Source: Acetatifactor aquisgranensis (GTDB lineage Bacteria; Bacillota; Clostridia; Lachnospirales; Lachnospiraceae). Taken from it: 64,000 nt of DNA. Positions 1 to 7,578 of this stretch are shown piece by piece. Made by a program: the position numbers and the translations under genes. Below the pieces are notes generated by a model, which ran no database searches, had not been told where the DNA came from, and saw only the letters and a list, made by a program, of their open reading frames with translations. The DNA lies in the NCBI RefSeq assembly GCF_943193215.1, contig NZ_CALPDH010000007.1, positions 123,030 to 187,029 of the forward strand. The letters run 5' to 3'. Every line of letters begins with the position of its first letter. Position 1 is the stretch's first letter.

Positions 1-109
1 TTCTCCTCGAACCCGTTCACATAAACATAATCATTCCCGCATCCCTGCATCTTAGTAAATTTCAATTCAAAAACCTGCCTCCCTTCCCAACACCCCAAAA
101 CAGGTGCAT
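1..109. other. Non-coding left edge
   Basis: AT-leaning sequence downstream of the ANTAR gene, which ends at 110 on the minus strand. I see no gene, strong hairpin or promoter here. A terminator for the glnA operon may lie further left, outside the window. Confidence 0.4.
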
Positions 110-658
110 TCACGCTTTCATCATAGCCAGAACCATGGCCGCAGTCTCCACCAGGTTCGTCCCGCTGTCCATGCTGCATTTCTGCAGATACTTGTGAGCC
201 TCATTCTCCGTCAGATGATTCCTGGCCATCAGTATCTCTTTCGCCTCTTTCAGCAGGGCCTCCTCCTGTGCGCTCCTTACTCTTGGAGCCACCCGCGCTT
301 TCCGCCTGCGGCGGACGATTCCTTCCTCCATCATCCCCACAGTGCTGATCAAATCATTCACTTTCAGCGGCATGGACAGGCGCACGATGCCCTCCCCGCC
401 GCACTGGTTCAGAAACCGGTCAGAGGCCATCAGGAGCATCTCGAACCCCTCCGGCAGGCATTCCCGCAGCTGGGAATATACCATGTCCGCCAGCTTATAG
501 CCGCAGATGACGATGCCGTCCCCCAGCCCGTCCACCTGGCTGATGACCTGGGCGCCGGTGGTGCAGACGCCTGTCACCCGAAAACCGCCCCGCACCAGTA
601 CGTTCTTGATGCCTTTCGCGTCTTCGGGCTTCGGCAATGCCACGATTAAGTTCGTCAA
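110..658 (-). CDS. ANTAR-domain transcription antiterminator linked to glnA
   Basis: Predicted RNA-binding antiterminator of 182 aa. Residues about 1-120 have a CheY-like receiver layout. Residues about 125-182 match the three-helix ANTAR domain (for example LLKEAKEILMARNHLTE). The end of strand 3, where receivers carry the phosphoacceptor Asp, reads ICGYKL, and the usual strand-5 Lys-Pro is not in place, so this is probably a pseudoreceiver. The start is TTG at 658, eight bases after GGAGG. It lies 68 bp downstream of glnA on the same strand and probably shares its transcript. Known ANTAR proteins (AmiR, EutV, NasR) bind paired hexaloop hairpins and prevent terminator formation; the glnA leader at 2099-2141 offers such a target. 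What signal it senses is unknown. Confidence 0.88.
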   Translation of the reverse strand: MTNLIVALPKPEDAKGIKNVLVRGGFRVTGVCTTGAQVISQVDGLGDGIVICGYKLADMVYSQLRECLPEGFEMLLMASDRFLNQCGGEGIVRLSMPLKVNDLISTVGMMEEGIVRRRRKARVAPRVRSAQEEALLKEAKEILMARNHLTENEAHKYLQKCSMDSGTNLVETAAMVLAMMKA

Positions 659-726
659 GCGTCCTCACCTCCCTTTCCGCCATATTCTTCTCCGCATGGC
701 GCTGCAAGTCCAGAAGAATGCCCTCA

Positions 727-2058
727 CTAATAGCGATAGAGGTACTGGCGAATCTCCCACTCCGACACATGGGCCCTGTACTGCTGCCACTCCTGCTCCT
801 TGGCCGCGATATATTTCTCCGCCACATGCTTTCCCAGCACATCCAGGATGAAGCCGTCCTTCTTCAGCTCCTCCACAGCCTCTATCAGTGTCCCCGGCAT
901 GTTCTCGATGCCAAGGCCTCTCCTCTGGGCTTCCGTCATGGTATAGATATTGCAGTCCACGCTCTTCGGCGGCTCTATCTGATTCGCAATGCCGTCCAGA
1001 CCTGCTTTCAGGCATACCGCCAGCATCAGATAGGGATTCGCGGCGGAATCCGGGCTCCGCAGCTCTATCCTGGTGCTGCCTCCCCGCTCCGCGGGAATGC
1101 GAATCAGGGGACTGCGGTTCGTAGTGCTCCACGCGATATACACCGGCGCGTCATATCCCGGCACCAGTCTCTTGTAGGAATTCACAAGCTGATTGGTGAC
1201 AGCCGCCATGCCCTTGATGTGCCGCATGATGCCTCCGATGAAATAGTAGGCCTCTTTGCTCAGCCCGTTAGGGTCATTACCGTCCTCAAAGAGATTCCTG
1301 CCATCCCTGTGCAGGGACATATTGATATGCATGCCGGAACCGTTCACCCCGAACCTTGGCTTGGGCATAAAGGTGGCGTGCAGGCCATGGCGCTTCGCGA
1401 TAGTCCGCACCGCCAGCTTGAATGTCATGATATTGTCCGCCACCGTCAGCGCCTCGCCATAGCGCAGATCGATTTCATGCTGGGCGGGCGCGCTCTCATG
1501 ATGCGAGGCCTCGATGATCAGCCCCATGTCCTCCAGTGTCATGACAATCTCCCGCCTGGCGTTCTCTCCGCCGTCCAGCGGCCCGATGTCGAAATAGCCC
1601 GCCTGCTCGTGGGTGTTCGTGGTGGGCATGGCATTCTCGTCTGTGTCGAACAGAAAGAACTCGCACTCCGGCCCCACCTCAAAGGTATATCCCATGTCGC
1701 CTGCCTCCCCTACGGCCCGCTTCAGAACCTGCCTGGGGTCCCCCTCAAAGGGCGTGCCGTCCGGCCGGTAGACATCGCATATCATCCTGGCCACTTTCCC
1801 CTGCTGTGGTCTCCAGGGAAATATCTCCAGAGTGGACAAATCCGGGTGCAGATACATATCCGACTCCTCGATTCCCACAAAACCGTCAATAGAAGAACCA
1901 TCGAACGTACATCGGTTGTCCAGGGCCTTATCCAGCTGATTGGCCGTAATTGCGATATTTTTCAGTTGGCCGAACATATCCGTGAACTGCAGACGGATGA
2001 ATTCCACATCCTCTTCTTTCACCAATCTCACAATATCGTCCCTTGTGTAATTCTTCAT
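727..2058 (-). CDS. glnA: Glutamine synthetase type I-alpha
   Basis: ATP-dependent conversion of glutamate and ammonium to glutamine, in the cytoplasm. At 443 aa it has the length of the Bacillus GSI-alpha enzyme. Recognisable blocks are GPECEFFLF (129-137, metal site), NGSGMHINMSL (239-249) and NRSPLIRIP (314-322), followed by the arginine-rich substrate segment. The start ATG follows AGGAGGTTTGGTGA. There is no adenylylation-type insertion. The residue matching B. subtilis Arg62, which mediates glutamine feedback inhibition, is Gly62 here (GFVGIEES, compared with GFVRIEES as I recall it), so feedback control may differ. Transcription appears to be controlled by the leader attenuator and the downstream ANTAR protein. 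Confidence 0.97.
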   Translation of the reverse strand: MKNYTRDDIVRLVKEEDVEFIRLQFTDMFGQLKNIAITANQLDKALDNRCTFDGSSIDGFVGIEESDMYLHPDLSTLEIFPWRPQQGKVARMICDVYRPDGTPFEGDPRQVLKRAVGEAGDMGYTFEVGPECEFFLFDTDENAMPTTNTHEQAGYFDIGPLDGGENARREIVMTLEDMGLIIEASHHESAPAQHEIDLRYGEALTVADNIMTFKLAVRTIAKRHGLHATFMPKPRFGVNGSGMHINMSLHRDGRNLFEDGNDPNGLSKEAYYFIGGIMRHIKGMAAVTNQLVNSYKRLVPGYDAPVYIAWSTTNRSPLIRIPAERGGSTRIELRSPDSAANPYLMLAVCLKAGLDGIANQIEPPKSVDCNIYTMTEAQRRGLGIENMPGTLIEAVEELKKDGFILDVLGKHVAEKYIAAKEQEWQQYRAHVSEWEIRQYLYRY

Positions 2059-2098
2059 TCACCAAACCTCCTGCGCTGTATCCCGTTCTTTTCCGTAC

Positions 2099-2141
2099 AA
2101 AAAAGGGCAGTTCTTCCTTACCATAAGAACGCCCTTGTCCT
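2099..2141 (-). promoter_or_regulatory. glnA leader attenuator with overlapping ANTAR-like hexaloop hairpins
   Basis: On the minus strand, an intrinsic terminator (2136-2099) lies between the promoter and glnA. It has a 12-bp stem with one bulged base (AAGGGCGTTCTT paired with AAGAACTGCCCTT) followed by six T. The same RNA can instead form two small hairpins. P1 is AGGAC-[AAGGGC]-GUUCU (2141-2126) and P2 is UUCUU-[AUGGUA]-AGGAA (2129-2114). Both six-base loops have A at position 1 and G at position 4, the signature reported for ANTAR targets. Forming P2 would break the terminator stem. P1 and P2 share four bases, so full stems cannot coexist. Seen: the sequences and pairings. Inferred: the regulatory role. 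Confidence 0.68.
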
Positions 2142-2148
2142 ATACACT

Positions 2149-2177
2149 ATCATAGCAATCAATTTCCAGCTTGTCAA
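2149..2177 (-). promoter_or_regulatory. Promoter of glnA
   Basis: Minus-strand -35 TTGACA (2177-2172), 17-bp spacer and -10 TATGAT (2154-2149). The expected start near 2142 puts the attenuator at the very 5' end of the transcript. Confidence 0.8.
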
Positions 2178-2395
2178 TGATTTTTCTTTCTCTGACCTGA
2201 CACAGGTGCGCGTCCCATAGCGGGCTTTTTATGATTCTCCCGGAAAAGCTGCAGTTTGGGACATGGATTCAGAGGCAGAATGGACGGTATCGTCCTGCAG
2301 CATGAATAATGCGGTAATCTCTGCATAATTCTCTGCCTTATTTCATATCTATTATAAAGAAAAAGTGACAAGATAATCTTCAAGGGGAAATAGGG

Positions 2396-2899
2396 ATGAG
2401 TGCTAAAACCAAAATCGTCGTACTTCACATGAAAGAGCTGATCTATACCGCAATCTTCGCCGTGCTGGGAATTCTGTTCATCGTCCTTCTGGCCATGATG
2501 TTTCTGCCGGACAAAGACAAGGATAAGGACAGAAGCGGAGAACCCCGGGCAGAGGACGCCTCCGGCCCGGAACCTGTCATGGCGGAAGTCTCCTCTCTCT
2601 ACATACCGGGCATCTATACCACGGAACTGGTGCTGGGCAGCGAGACCGTGGATGTGGAGGTCATCGTGGATAAAGATTCCATCACCTCAATCCGCCTGGC
2701 AGGCTTAAATGAGGACGTCACCACCGTATATCCGCTGCTGCAGCCCACGCTGGATTCCATCTGCGAACAGGTCTACGAGAGCCAGTCACTGGAATCCATC
2801 ACCTACACTGCGGAAAGCAAGTACACCTCCCTGGTGCTGCTGGAGGCCATCCAGGCTTCGCTGGATAAGGCGGCGGCCCAGAACGGCAATGCGGAATAA
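2396..2899 (+). CDS. Single-pass membrane protein with degenerate FMN_bind-like domain
   Basis: Protein of 167 aa. One membrane helix (about residues 14-36) is followed by a charged linker rich in Asp, Lys and Glu and an extracytoplasmic domain. The domain follows the FMN_bind pattern: PGIYTTELVLG, alternating beta residues, then TYTAESKYTSLVLLEAI near the C-terminus, where classical members have SGATxTS followed by an alanine-rich helix. The Thr that is covalently flavinylated in RnfG/NqrC proteins appears to be replaced by Lys, so flavin attachment is doubtful. It stands alone, divergent from glnA, with an AAGGGG ribosome site and a terminator behind it. ATG 2429 is an alternative start. 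The domain call is by pattern only. Confidence 0.68.
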   Translation: MSAKTKIVVLHMKELIYTAIFAVLGILFIVLLAMMFLPDKDKDKDRSGEPRAEDASGPEPVMAEVSSLYIPGIYTTELVLGSETVDVEVIVDKDSITSIRLAGLNEDVTTVYPLLQPTLDSICEQVYESQSLESITYTAESKYTSLVLLEAIQASLDKAAAQNGNAE

Positions 2900-2938
2900 G
2901 GTTGGACTAAACGACATTTCACCGAATGAATCGCAACG

Positions 2939-2977
2939 AAAAAAGCGCAGGACCGGCAGAACTCCCCTGCGCTTTTT
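2939..2977. terminator. Bidirectional intrinsic terminator
   Basis: AAAAAAGCGCAGG paired with CCTGCGCTTTTT around a 14-base loop. It lies between the convergent FMN_bind-like gene and nadE and carries an A-run on one side and a T-run on the other, so it can serve both strands. Confidence 0.85.
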
Positions 2978-3029
2978 CGATTCTGTCCTGGCGTTTAGCC
3001 GTCTTTTCCATCACGGTATATCAATATTT

Positions 3030-4943
3030 TTACCCCAGCTTCTCCGCCTCGTCCATCCACAGCCTGGCGCAGGCGTCCGACGGCATGCGCAGATCCCCCC
3101 TGGGCGACAGCGCCACGCTTCCCACTTTCGGCCCGTCCGGCAGGCAGGAACGCTTGAACTGCTGGGAAAAGAATCTCCTGTAGAAAATCTTCAGCCATTT
3201 CCGTATCGTCGCCTCATCGTACTGCCCCTTAAATGCCAGTTTCGCCACCCGGTACACTTTCGCCGGCGGATAGCCGCAGCGCAGCATATAGTACAAAAAG
3301 AAATCGTGCAGCTCGTAAGGCCCCACCAGGTCTTCCGTCTTCTGGGAAATCACCCCGTCCACAGGGGGCAGCAGCTCCGGGCTCACCGGCGTATCCAAGA
3401 CGTCCTCCAGCACATCCGACAACGCTTTATCGTCACAGATATCGGCATAATACTTCACCAGATGGCGCACCAGCGTCTTGGGCACTCCGGCATTGACGCC
3501 GTACATGGACATATGATCGCCGTTGTAGGTGGCCCAGCCCAGCGCCAGCTCCGACATGTCTCCCGTCCCGATCACAAGCCCGTTCTTCTGGTTCGCGATG
3601 TCCATGAGCACCTGGGTACGTTCCCTGGCCTGCCCGTTCTCATAGGTCACATCGTGGCTGGAGCTGTCCTGCCCGATATCCTGGAAATGTACCTTTACCG
3701 CCTCCTTGATATCCACTTCCTCCAGCGTCGTACCCAGGGTGCGCGCCAGCAGGCAGGCATTCTCATAAGTCCTGTCCGTGGTGCCGAAGCAGGGCATGGT
3801 CACCGCTATGATGCCTTTCCTGTCAATCCCCAGCATGTCAAAGGCACGCGCCGTCACCAGCAGCGCCAGGGTGGAATCCAGACCGCCGGAGATGCCCAGT
3901 ACCGCTCTGGTCAGACCAGTGTGCTCATACCGCTTCTTAAGGCCCATGGACTGGATGGAAAGGATTTCCTCACAGCGCGCCCGCCGCTTCTCCTCATCCC
4001 CGGGCACAAAAGGCATAGGCGCAAAGCAGCGCCCCAGCTCTGTCTCCGCCACTTCCAGCCGGAAAGGCACTTTCACATAAGGCGCCTCCGGCTCCCTGCC
4101 GAAAGTCCCCATGCGTCTCCTGTCCGCCAGAAGCTTTCCCACATCGATATCGCCGTATAGCGTCTCGCAGGTAAATTTCTTCACCCGGGCAAGAACCGTG
4201 CCGTTCTCCGCAATCAGGTCATGTCCGCCAAACACCAGATCCTGGGTGGACTCCCCCTCCCCCGCGGAGGTGTAGATATAGCCGCAGATCAGCCGGGCGC
4301 TGACGGATTTCACCAGAAGCTCCCGGTACTCGTCCTTGCCGATGGTCTCATTGGAGGCAGACAGGTTCGCGATGACAGTGGCGCCTTTCAGCGCATGGTT
4401 CACCGCCGGGGCGTCCGCCACCCACAAATCCTCGCAGATTTCACAGCCCACCGTTAGGCCGTGCACTGTCTCACAGGGAAAGAGGATATTGGTCCCGAAA
4501 GGAATGGTCTTCCCCATGAAAGAAAAGGGAACAGGCTCCGCATTGCCCTCTGTAAAGTGCCGTCCCTCGTAAAATTCCGCATAAGAAGGGATATTCGCCT
4601 TGGGAATCATCCCCAGTATCTCACCGTTCCAGAGCACAGCCGCCACATTGTAGAGCCTCCCCTCCCGCTCCAGGGGCAGTCCCACCATGACCAGCGCATC
4701 CTTGCCCCGGGTTCGCTCCGCGATGCGTGACAGCTGATCCGCCGCCTCCTGCAGGAGAAGCTCCTGCAGGAACAGATCCCCGCAGGTATACCCTGTGACG
4801 CAAAGTTCCGGGAAGACGATGATCTTCGCTCCTTTCCTCCAGGCTTCCTCCAGCCTCTCGCAGATCGCGCCCCCGTTGTAGACCGGGTCAGCCACTTTGA
4901 TTTTGGGCGTCACAGCCGCCACCTTGATGAATCCCTGCTTCAT
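3030..4943 (-). CDS. nadE: Glutamine-dependent NAD+ synthetase
   Basis: Last step of NAD biosynthesis: nicotinate adenine dinucleotide plus ATP and glutamine-derived ammonia gives NAD+. The protein is 637 aa, the usual length of the two-domain form. The N-terminal nitrilase-type amidase shows the Glu-Lys-Cys triad: Glu46 in FPELCVTGY, Lys115 in MIPKANIPS and Cys170 in CEICEDLW. The C-terminal ATP-pyrophosphatase carries the P-loop SGGLDST at about 370. An in-frame upstream ATG at 5000 has no good ribosome site; I chose ATG 4943, preceded by GAGGG six bases upstream and fitting the family N-terminus. It lies 140 bp downstream of hslO, probably in the same transcript. Confidence 0.95.
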   Translation of the reverse strand: MKQGFIKVAAVTPKIKVADPVYNGGAICERLEEAWRKGAKIIVFPELCVTGYTCGDLFLQELLLQEAADQLSRIAERTRGKDALVMVGLPLEREGRLYNVAAVLWNGEILGMIPKANIPSYAEFYEGRHFTEGNAEPVPFSFMGKTIPFGTNILFPCETVHGLTVGCEICEDLWVADAPAVNHALKGATVIANLSASNETIGKDEYRELLVKSVSARLICGYIYTSAGEGESTQDLVFGGHDLIAENGTVLARVKKFTCETLYGDIDVGKLLADRRRMGTFGREPEAPYVKVPFRLEVAETELGRCFAPMPFVPGDEEKRRARCEEILSIQSMGLKKRYEHTGLTRAVLGISGGLDSTLALLVTARAFDMLGIDRKGIIAVTMPCFGTTDRTYENACLLARTLGTTLEEVDIKEAVKVHFQDIGQDSSSHDVTYENGQARERTQVLMDIANQKNGLVIGTGDMSELALGWATYNGDHMSMYGVNAGVPKTLVRHLVKYYADICDDKALSDVLEDVLDTPVSPELLPPVDGVISQKTEDLVGPYELHDFFLYYMLRCGYPPAKVYRVAKLAFKGQYDEATIRKWLKIFYRRFFSQQFKRSCLPDGPKVGSVALSPRGDLRMPSDACARLWMDEAEKLG

Positions 4944-5082
4944 GTCGTCCCTCTTTTCTTCCCCGATTCCCGAAAACCATGTGCCCGATACCTCCGGCAT
5001 TTCTCACCGCCATTGCCCGGGCGGATTTCCTTTCCAATGCCTCCGTACACCGCAGGCCTCCTGCCTGTGCGAAACGAACGGA

Positions 5083-5967
5083 CTACGGCCTCCTGCTTCT
5101 GCGGTACAAGGTCTCCAGCTCTTCCACGCTGAATTTGTAGTGGGTGTTGCAGAAGTGGCAGCCCGCCTCAATCTCCCGGCCCTCGTCTATCATATCCTTG
5201 ATTTCTTTCTTCCCAAGGCTGATCAGCACCTTTTCTATCCTATCCTTGCTGCAGTTGCAGGAAAAGGCCACCGGCAAGGTATCCGTCACTTCACAATCCA
5301 GCCCCTCCAAAATCCGCTCCAGCATCCGCTCCGGCGTATCTCCCGCGTCCAGCATGGCGGTCACGGATGTGATTCCGGCCAGGTTCTTCTCCAGCCTGTC
5401 GATTGTCGCCTCCTCCGCGAAAGGCATCAGCTGCACGATGAACCCTCCCGCCTGCCTGACCGTATTGTCCCGCTCCATGAGCACGCCCAGCCCCACACAG
5501 GAGGGCACCTGCTCGGAGGAAGCGAAATAATAGGTCAGATCCTCCGCGATCTCACTGGTCTGCAATAAAGTCTGCCCAACATAGGGCTCCTTTAAACCCA
5601 TGTCCCTGATGACGGAAAGCGTACCATGCCCCAGGGCCCCTGCCACATCCAGCTTGCCCAGGGCATTGGCAGGCAGGATCACATCCGGCACGTTGGCGTA
5701 TCCTTTCACACCGCCTTTTGAGTCCGCCGTCACCAGCAGCCCCTGCACCGGGCCGTCCCCTTTAATCTGCAGGGTCAGCAGGTCCTCTTCCCCTTTCTGC
5801 ATACTGCCCATCATGGCTCCGGCGCTTAGAAGCCGCCCCAGAGCCGCCGTCACCACAGGGCTTGTGTCATGCGCCCGTCTTGCCGTCTCCACCACATCTT
5901 TTGTGGTACAGGCAAAAGCACGGATTTGTGCTCCTGCCGCGGTGGCGCGTACCATATAATCTGACAT
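5083..5967 (-). CDS. hslO: Redox-regulated chaperone Hsp33
   Basis: Hsp33 holdase of 294 aa. In the reduced state four C-terminal cysteines bind zinc; oxidation releases it and activates chaperone function in the cytoplasm. The pattern CNC, then CHFC about 30 residues later (about residues 237-272), gives the four cysteines. The N-terminal domain contains VRATAAGAQIRAFA and the conserved GRLLSAGAMMGSMQKGEE segment. The start ATG follows GAGGTGCAAA. It sits 49 bp downstream of a methyltransferase gene and upstream of nadE, all on the minus strand. In an anaerobe it would protect against oxidative unfolding. Confidence 0.96.
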   Translation of the reverse strand: MSDYMVRATAAGAQIRAFACTTKDVVETARRAHDTSPVVTAALGRLLSAGAMMGSMQKGEEDLLTLQIKGDGPVQGLLVTADSKGGVKGYANVPDVILPANALGKLDVAGALGHGTLSVIRDMGLKEPYVGQTLLQTSEIAEDLTYYFASSEQVPSCVGLGVLMERDNTVRQAGGFIVQLMPFAEEATIDRLEKNLAGITSVTAMLDAGDTPERMLERILEGLDCEVTDTLPVAFSCNCSKDRIEKVLISLGKKEIKDMIDEGREIEAGCHFCNTHYKFSVEELETLYRRSRRP

Positions 5968-6016
5968 TTTGCACCTCGTCTCCCAAATTGAATTGCGCCT
6001 TTTTTACTCTGACTCT

Positions 6017-6811
6017 CTAGAATTTCTTCCCACACTTTGCCACTAAATAAATCCGCTCGCTCTTCTCCGTGACAGCCTCTCCGGTGTCCGCGTCCATGGC
6101 TTCCACCACTGCCAGGCCGGCCTGCTTAGTCAGCCTCAGGATCTGCTCCAGGGAATATCCCCTCTGGTAATGGGTCTCCTCGAATTTGCGGAACAGGCCG
6201 CCCTCTTCCCGGACGAACACGGTCAGGTCATATTCGTTGATTCCCTCCTCCGCATCATAGAAATTATCCCAGATAAAGCTGCAGTCCCCCCGGTTCTCCG
6301 CGATGGTGGCATCCCCAATCACTTCCCTGTACTTGTAGTCCGTGTTAAAGTCAAAAATGAAGACCCCTCCGGGAAACAGATAATTGTTCACCAGGGAAAA
6401 TACGGTCAGGAGTTCTTCTTCGTCCAAAATATAGTTTATGGCGTCGCACACGCTGATTATGGTGCCCACCGTGCTGTACAGCTCCAGTTCCCGCATATCC
6501 TGCTGCAGATAGAGGATTTCGCTGCCGCTCTTCTCTTTCTTTTCCATGGCCACGTTCAGCATACACTCGGAGGCGTCCACCCCTATCATATCGTAGCCTT
6601 TTGCATACATCAGCTCCGCCAGCGTGCCGGTGCCGCAGCCCAAATCCACCACCAGATTCCGCTCGGATTCCAGAAGCCCCTCTGTATCCCGCTCCGGCTT
6701 CGACACGCCGTATTTTTGAATCAATCTGTCTATGCGCTCTCCCCAATGCTCATAGGGAACTTCATCCATAAATCGGTCATAGACACCCGCAAAATCCTGA
6801 TAGATATCCAA
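6017..6811 (-). CDS. Class I SAM-dependent methyltransferase
   Basis: Protein of 264 aa with an N-terminal FAGVYDRFMDEVPYEHW segment, typical of small-molecule methyltransferases placed next to hslO in Firmicutes. Motif I is VVDLGCGTGTLAELMY (about residues 52-67), followed by GVDASECML (motif II) and a later FIFDFNTDYKYRE segment. The substrate cannot be read from sequence. The start is TTG at 6811, five bases after GGAGG. Its stop lies 49 bp upstream of hslO, so the two genes are probably co-transcribed. Confidence 0.85.
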   Translation of the reverse strand: MDIYQDFAGVYDRFMDEVPYEHWGERIDRLIQKYGVSKPERDTEGLLESERNLVVDLGCGTGTLAELMYAKGYDMIGVDASECMLNVAMEKKEKSGSEILYLQQDMRELELYSTVGTIISVCDAINYILDEEELLTVFSLVNNYLFPGGVFIFDFNTDYKYREVIGDATIAENRGDCSFIWDNFYDAEEGINEYDLTVFVREEGGLFRKFEETHYQRGYSLEQILRLTKQAGLAVVEAMDADTGEAVTEKSERIYLVAKCGKKF

Positions 6812-6867
6812 ACCTGCCTCCCTGTGTCCGCTTTCGGCAGACGCTGCTTTTCATATTACGGGTATGT

Positions 6868-7539
6868 CTACAGATAGTCGTCGCTCCATTCCATATTTTC
6901 GCCATCTCCGGAATCGCTGCCTCCCGCATCGCCGCCTCCCGTATCCCCAGGCACATCCACAGGAGGCGGGGCGGCTTCCCCTCCTCCGGAATTCTGATTT
7001 CCCGAATTCCCGCCACCGCCACTGTTTCCATTATTTCCGCTGTTATCGGCCGGCGGGTCCACCTGCTCCGGTATTTCCGCAGGGGCCTGAGGTACAGCCG
7101 TCTGGGGACGCACTGCAGGTTTTGGAGTCTCTTTCACACCTACCGACAATGCCCCTGAAGCTTCTGCGGCTGCCTCCTCCTGCCGTTTCGCAGCCTTCTC
7201 CTGCATCAGCTGTTCGTCAAAGGCCCGAAAGCCCTCTTCTGCCAGACAGAACCGATCCTCTTTCGCCAGCTCTTCCACAGACGCCACATCATGCCATAAC
7301 CTGCCGTCATACCATTGCACCCGGTCGTCCTCTATCCGCACTCTGACCGTATCAGCCCTCACATACCCAAGCGTCTCCGGTGCGATTTCTGCTTTTTGTT
7401 CTTCCAAAGAACCTTCTGCGGTCCGTTCCTCCAAAGGCAGTTCCTGTTCCCCGCTGTCCCGGACAGCGCTTGCCAGAAATCCCGCGGCAAACATCACTAT
7501 CCCCACAGCCGCCATCATCATATATTGTCTCTTCGCCAT
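6868..7539 (-). CDS. Membrane-anchored protein with Gly/Asn/Pro-rich disordered tail
   Basis: Protein of 223 aa, no family recognised. A signal-anchor helix (about residues 5-25, MMMAAVGIVMFAAGFLAS) leads into a compact acidic region of about 70 residues (ETLGYVRADTVRVRIEDDRV) and a coiled-coil-like Glu/Lys/Ala stretch. A low-complexity tail rich in Pro, then Gly, Asn and Ser, ends in the acidic MEWSDDYL. I chose ATG 7539 (GGGAGAG upstream) over an in-frame ATG at 7569, which would overlap the end of the protease gene. It follows the M6 protease gene with 39 bp between and may be a surface partner of it or a spacer protein in the cell wall. Confidence 0.75.
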   Translation of the reverse strand: MAKRQYMMMAAVGIVMFAAGFLASAVRDSGEQELPLEERTAEGSLEEQKAEIAPETLGYVRADTVRVRIEDDRVQWYDGRLWHDVASVEELAKEDRFCLAEEGFRAFDEQLMQEKAAKRQEEAAAEASGALSVGVKETPKPAVRPQTAVPQAPAEIPEQVDPPADNSGNNGNSGGGGNSGNQNSGGGEAAPPPVDVPGDTGGGDAGGSDSGDGENMEWSDDYL

Positions 7540-7578
7540 CCCGTCTCTCCCATCTGCCTGTTTCCGCACATCTGCCAG

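Noticed and set aside
637..2220. Long plus-strand open frame opposite glnA
   Set aside because: It is antisense to a clear glnA, lacks a ribosome site and shows no family features; GC-rich codon bias opens the opposite strand.
2709..4160. Plus-strand open frame running across the end of the FMN_bind-like gene into nadE
   Set aside because: It crosses a strong terminator and is antisense to NadE catalytic motifs.
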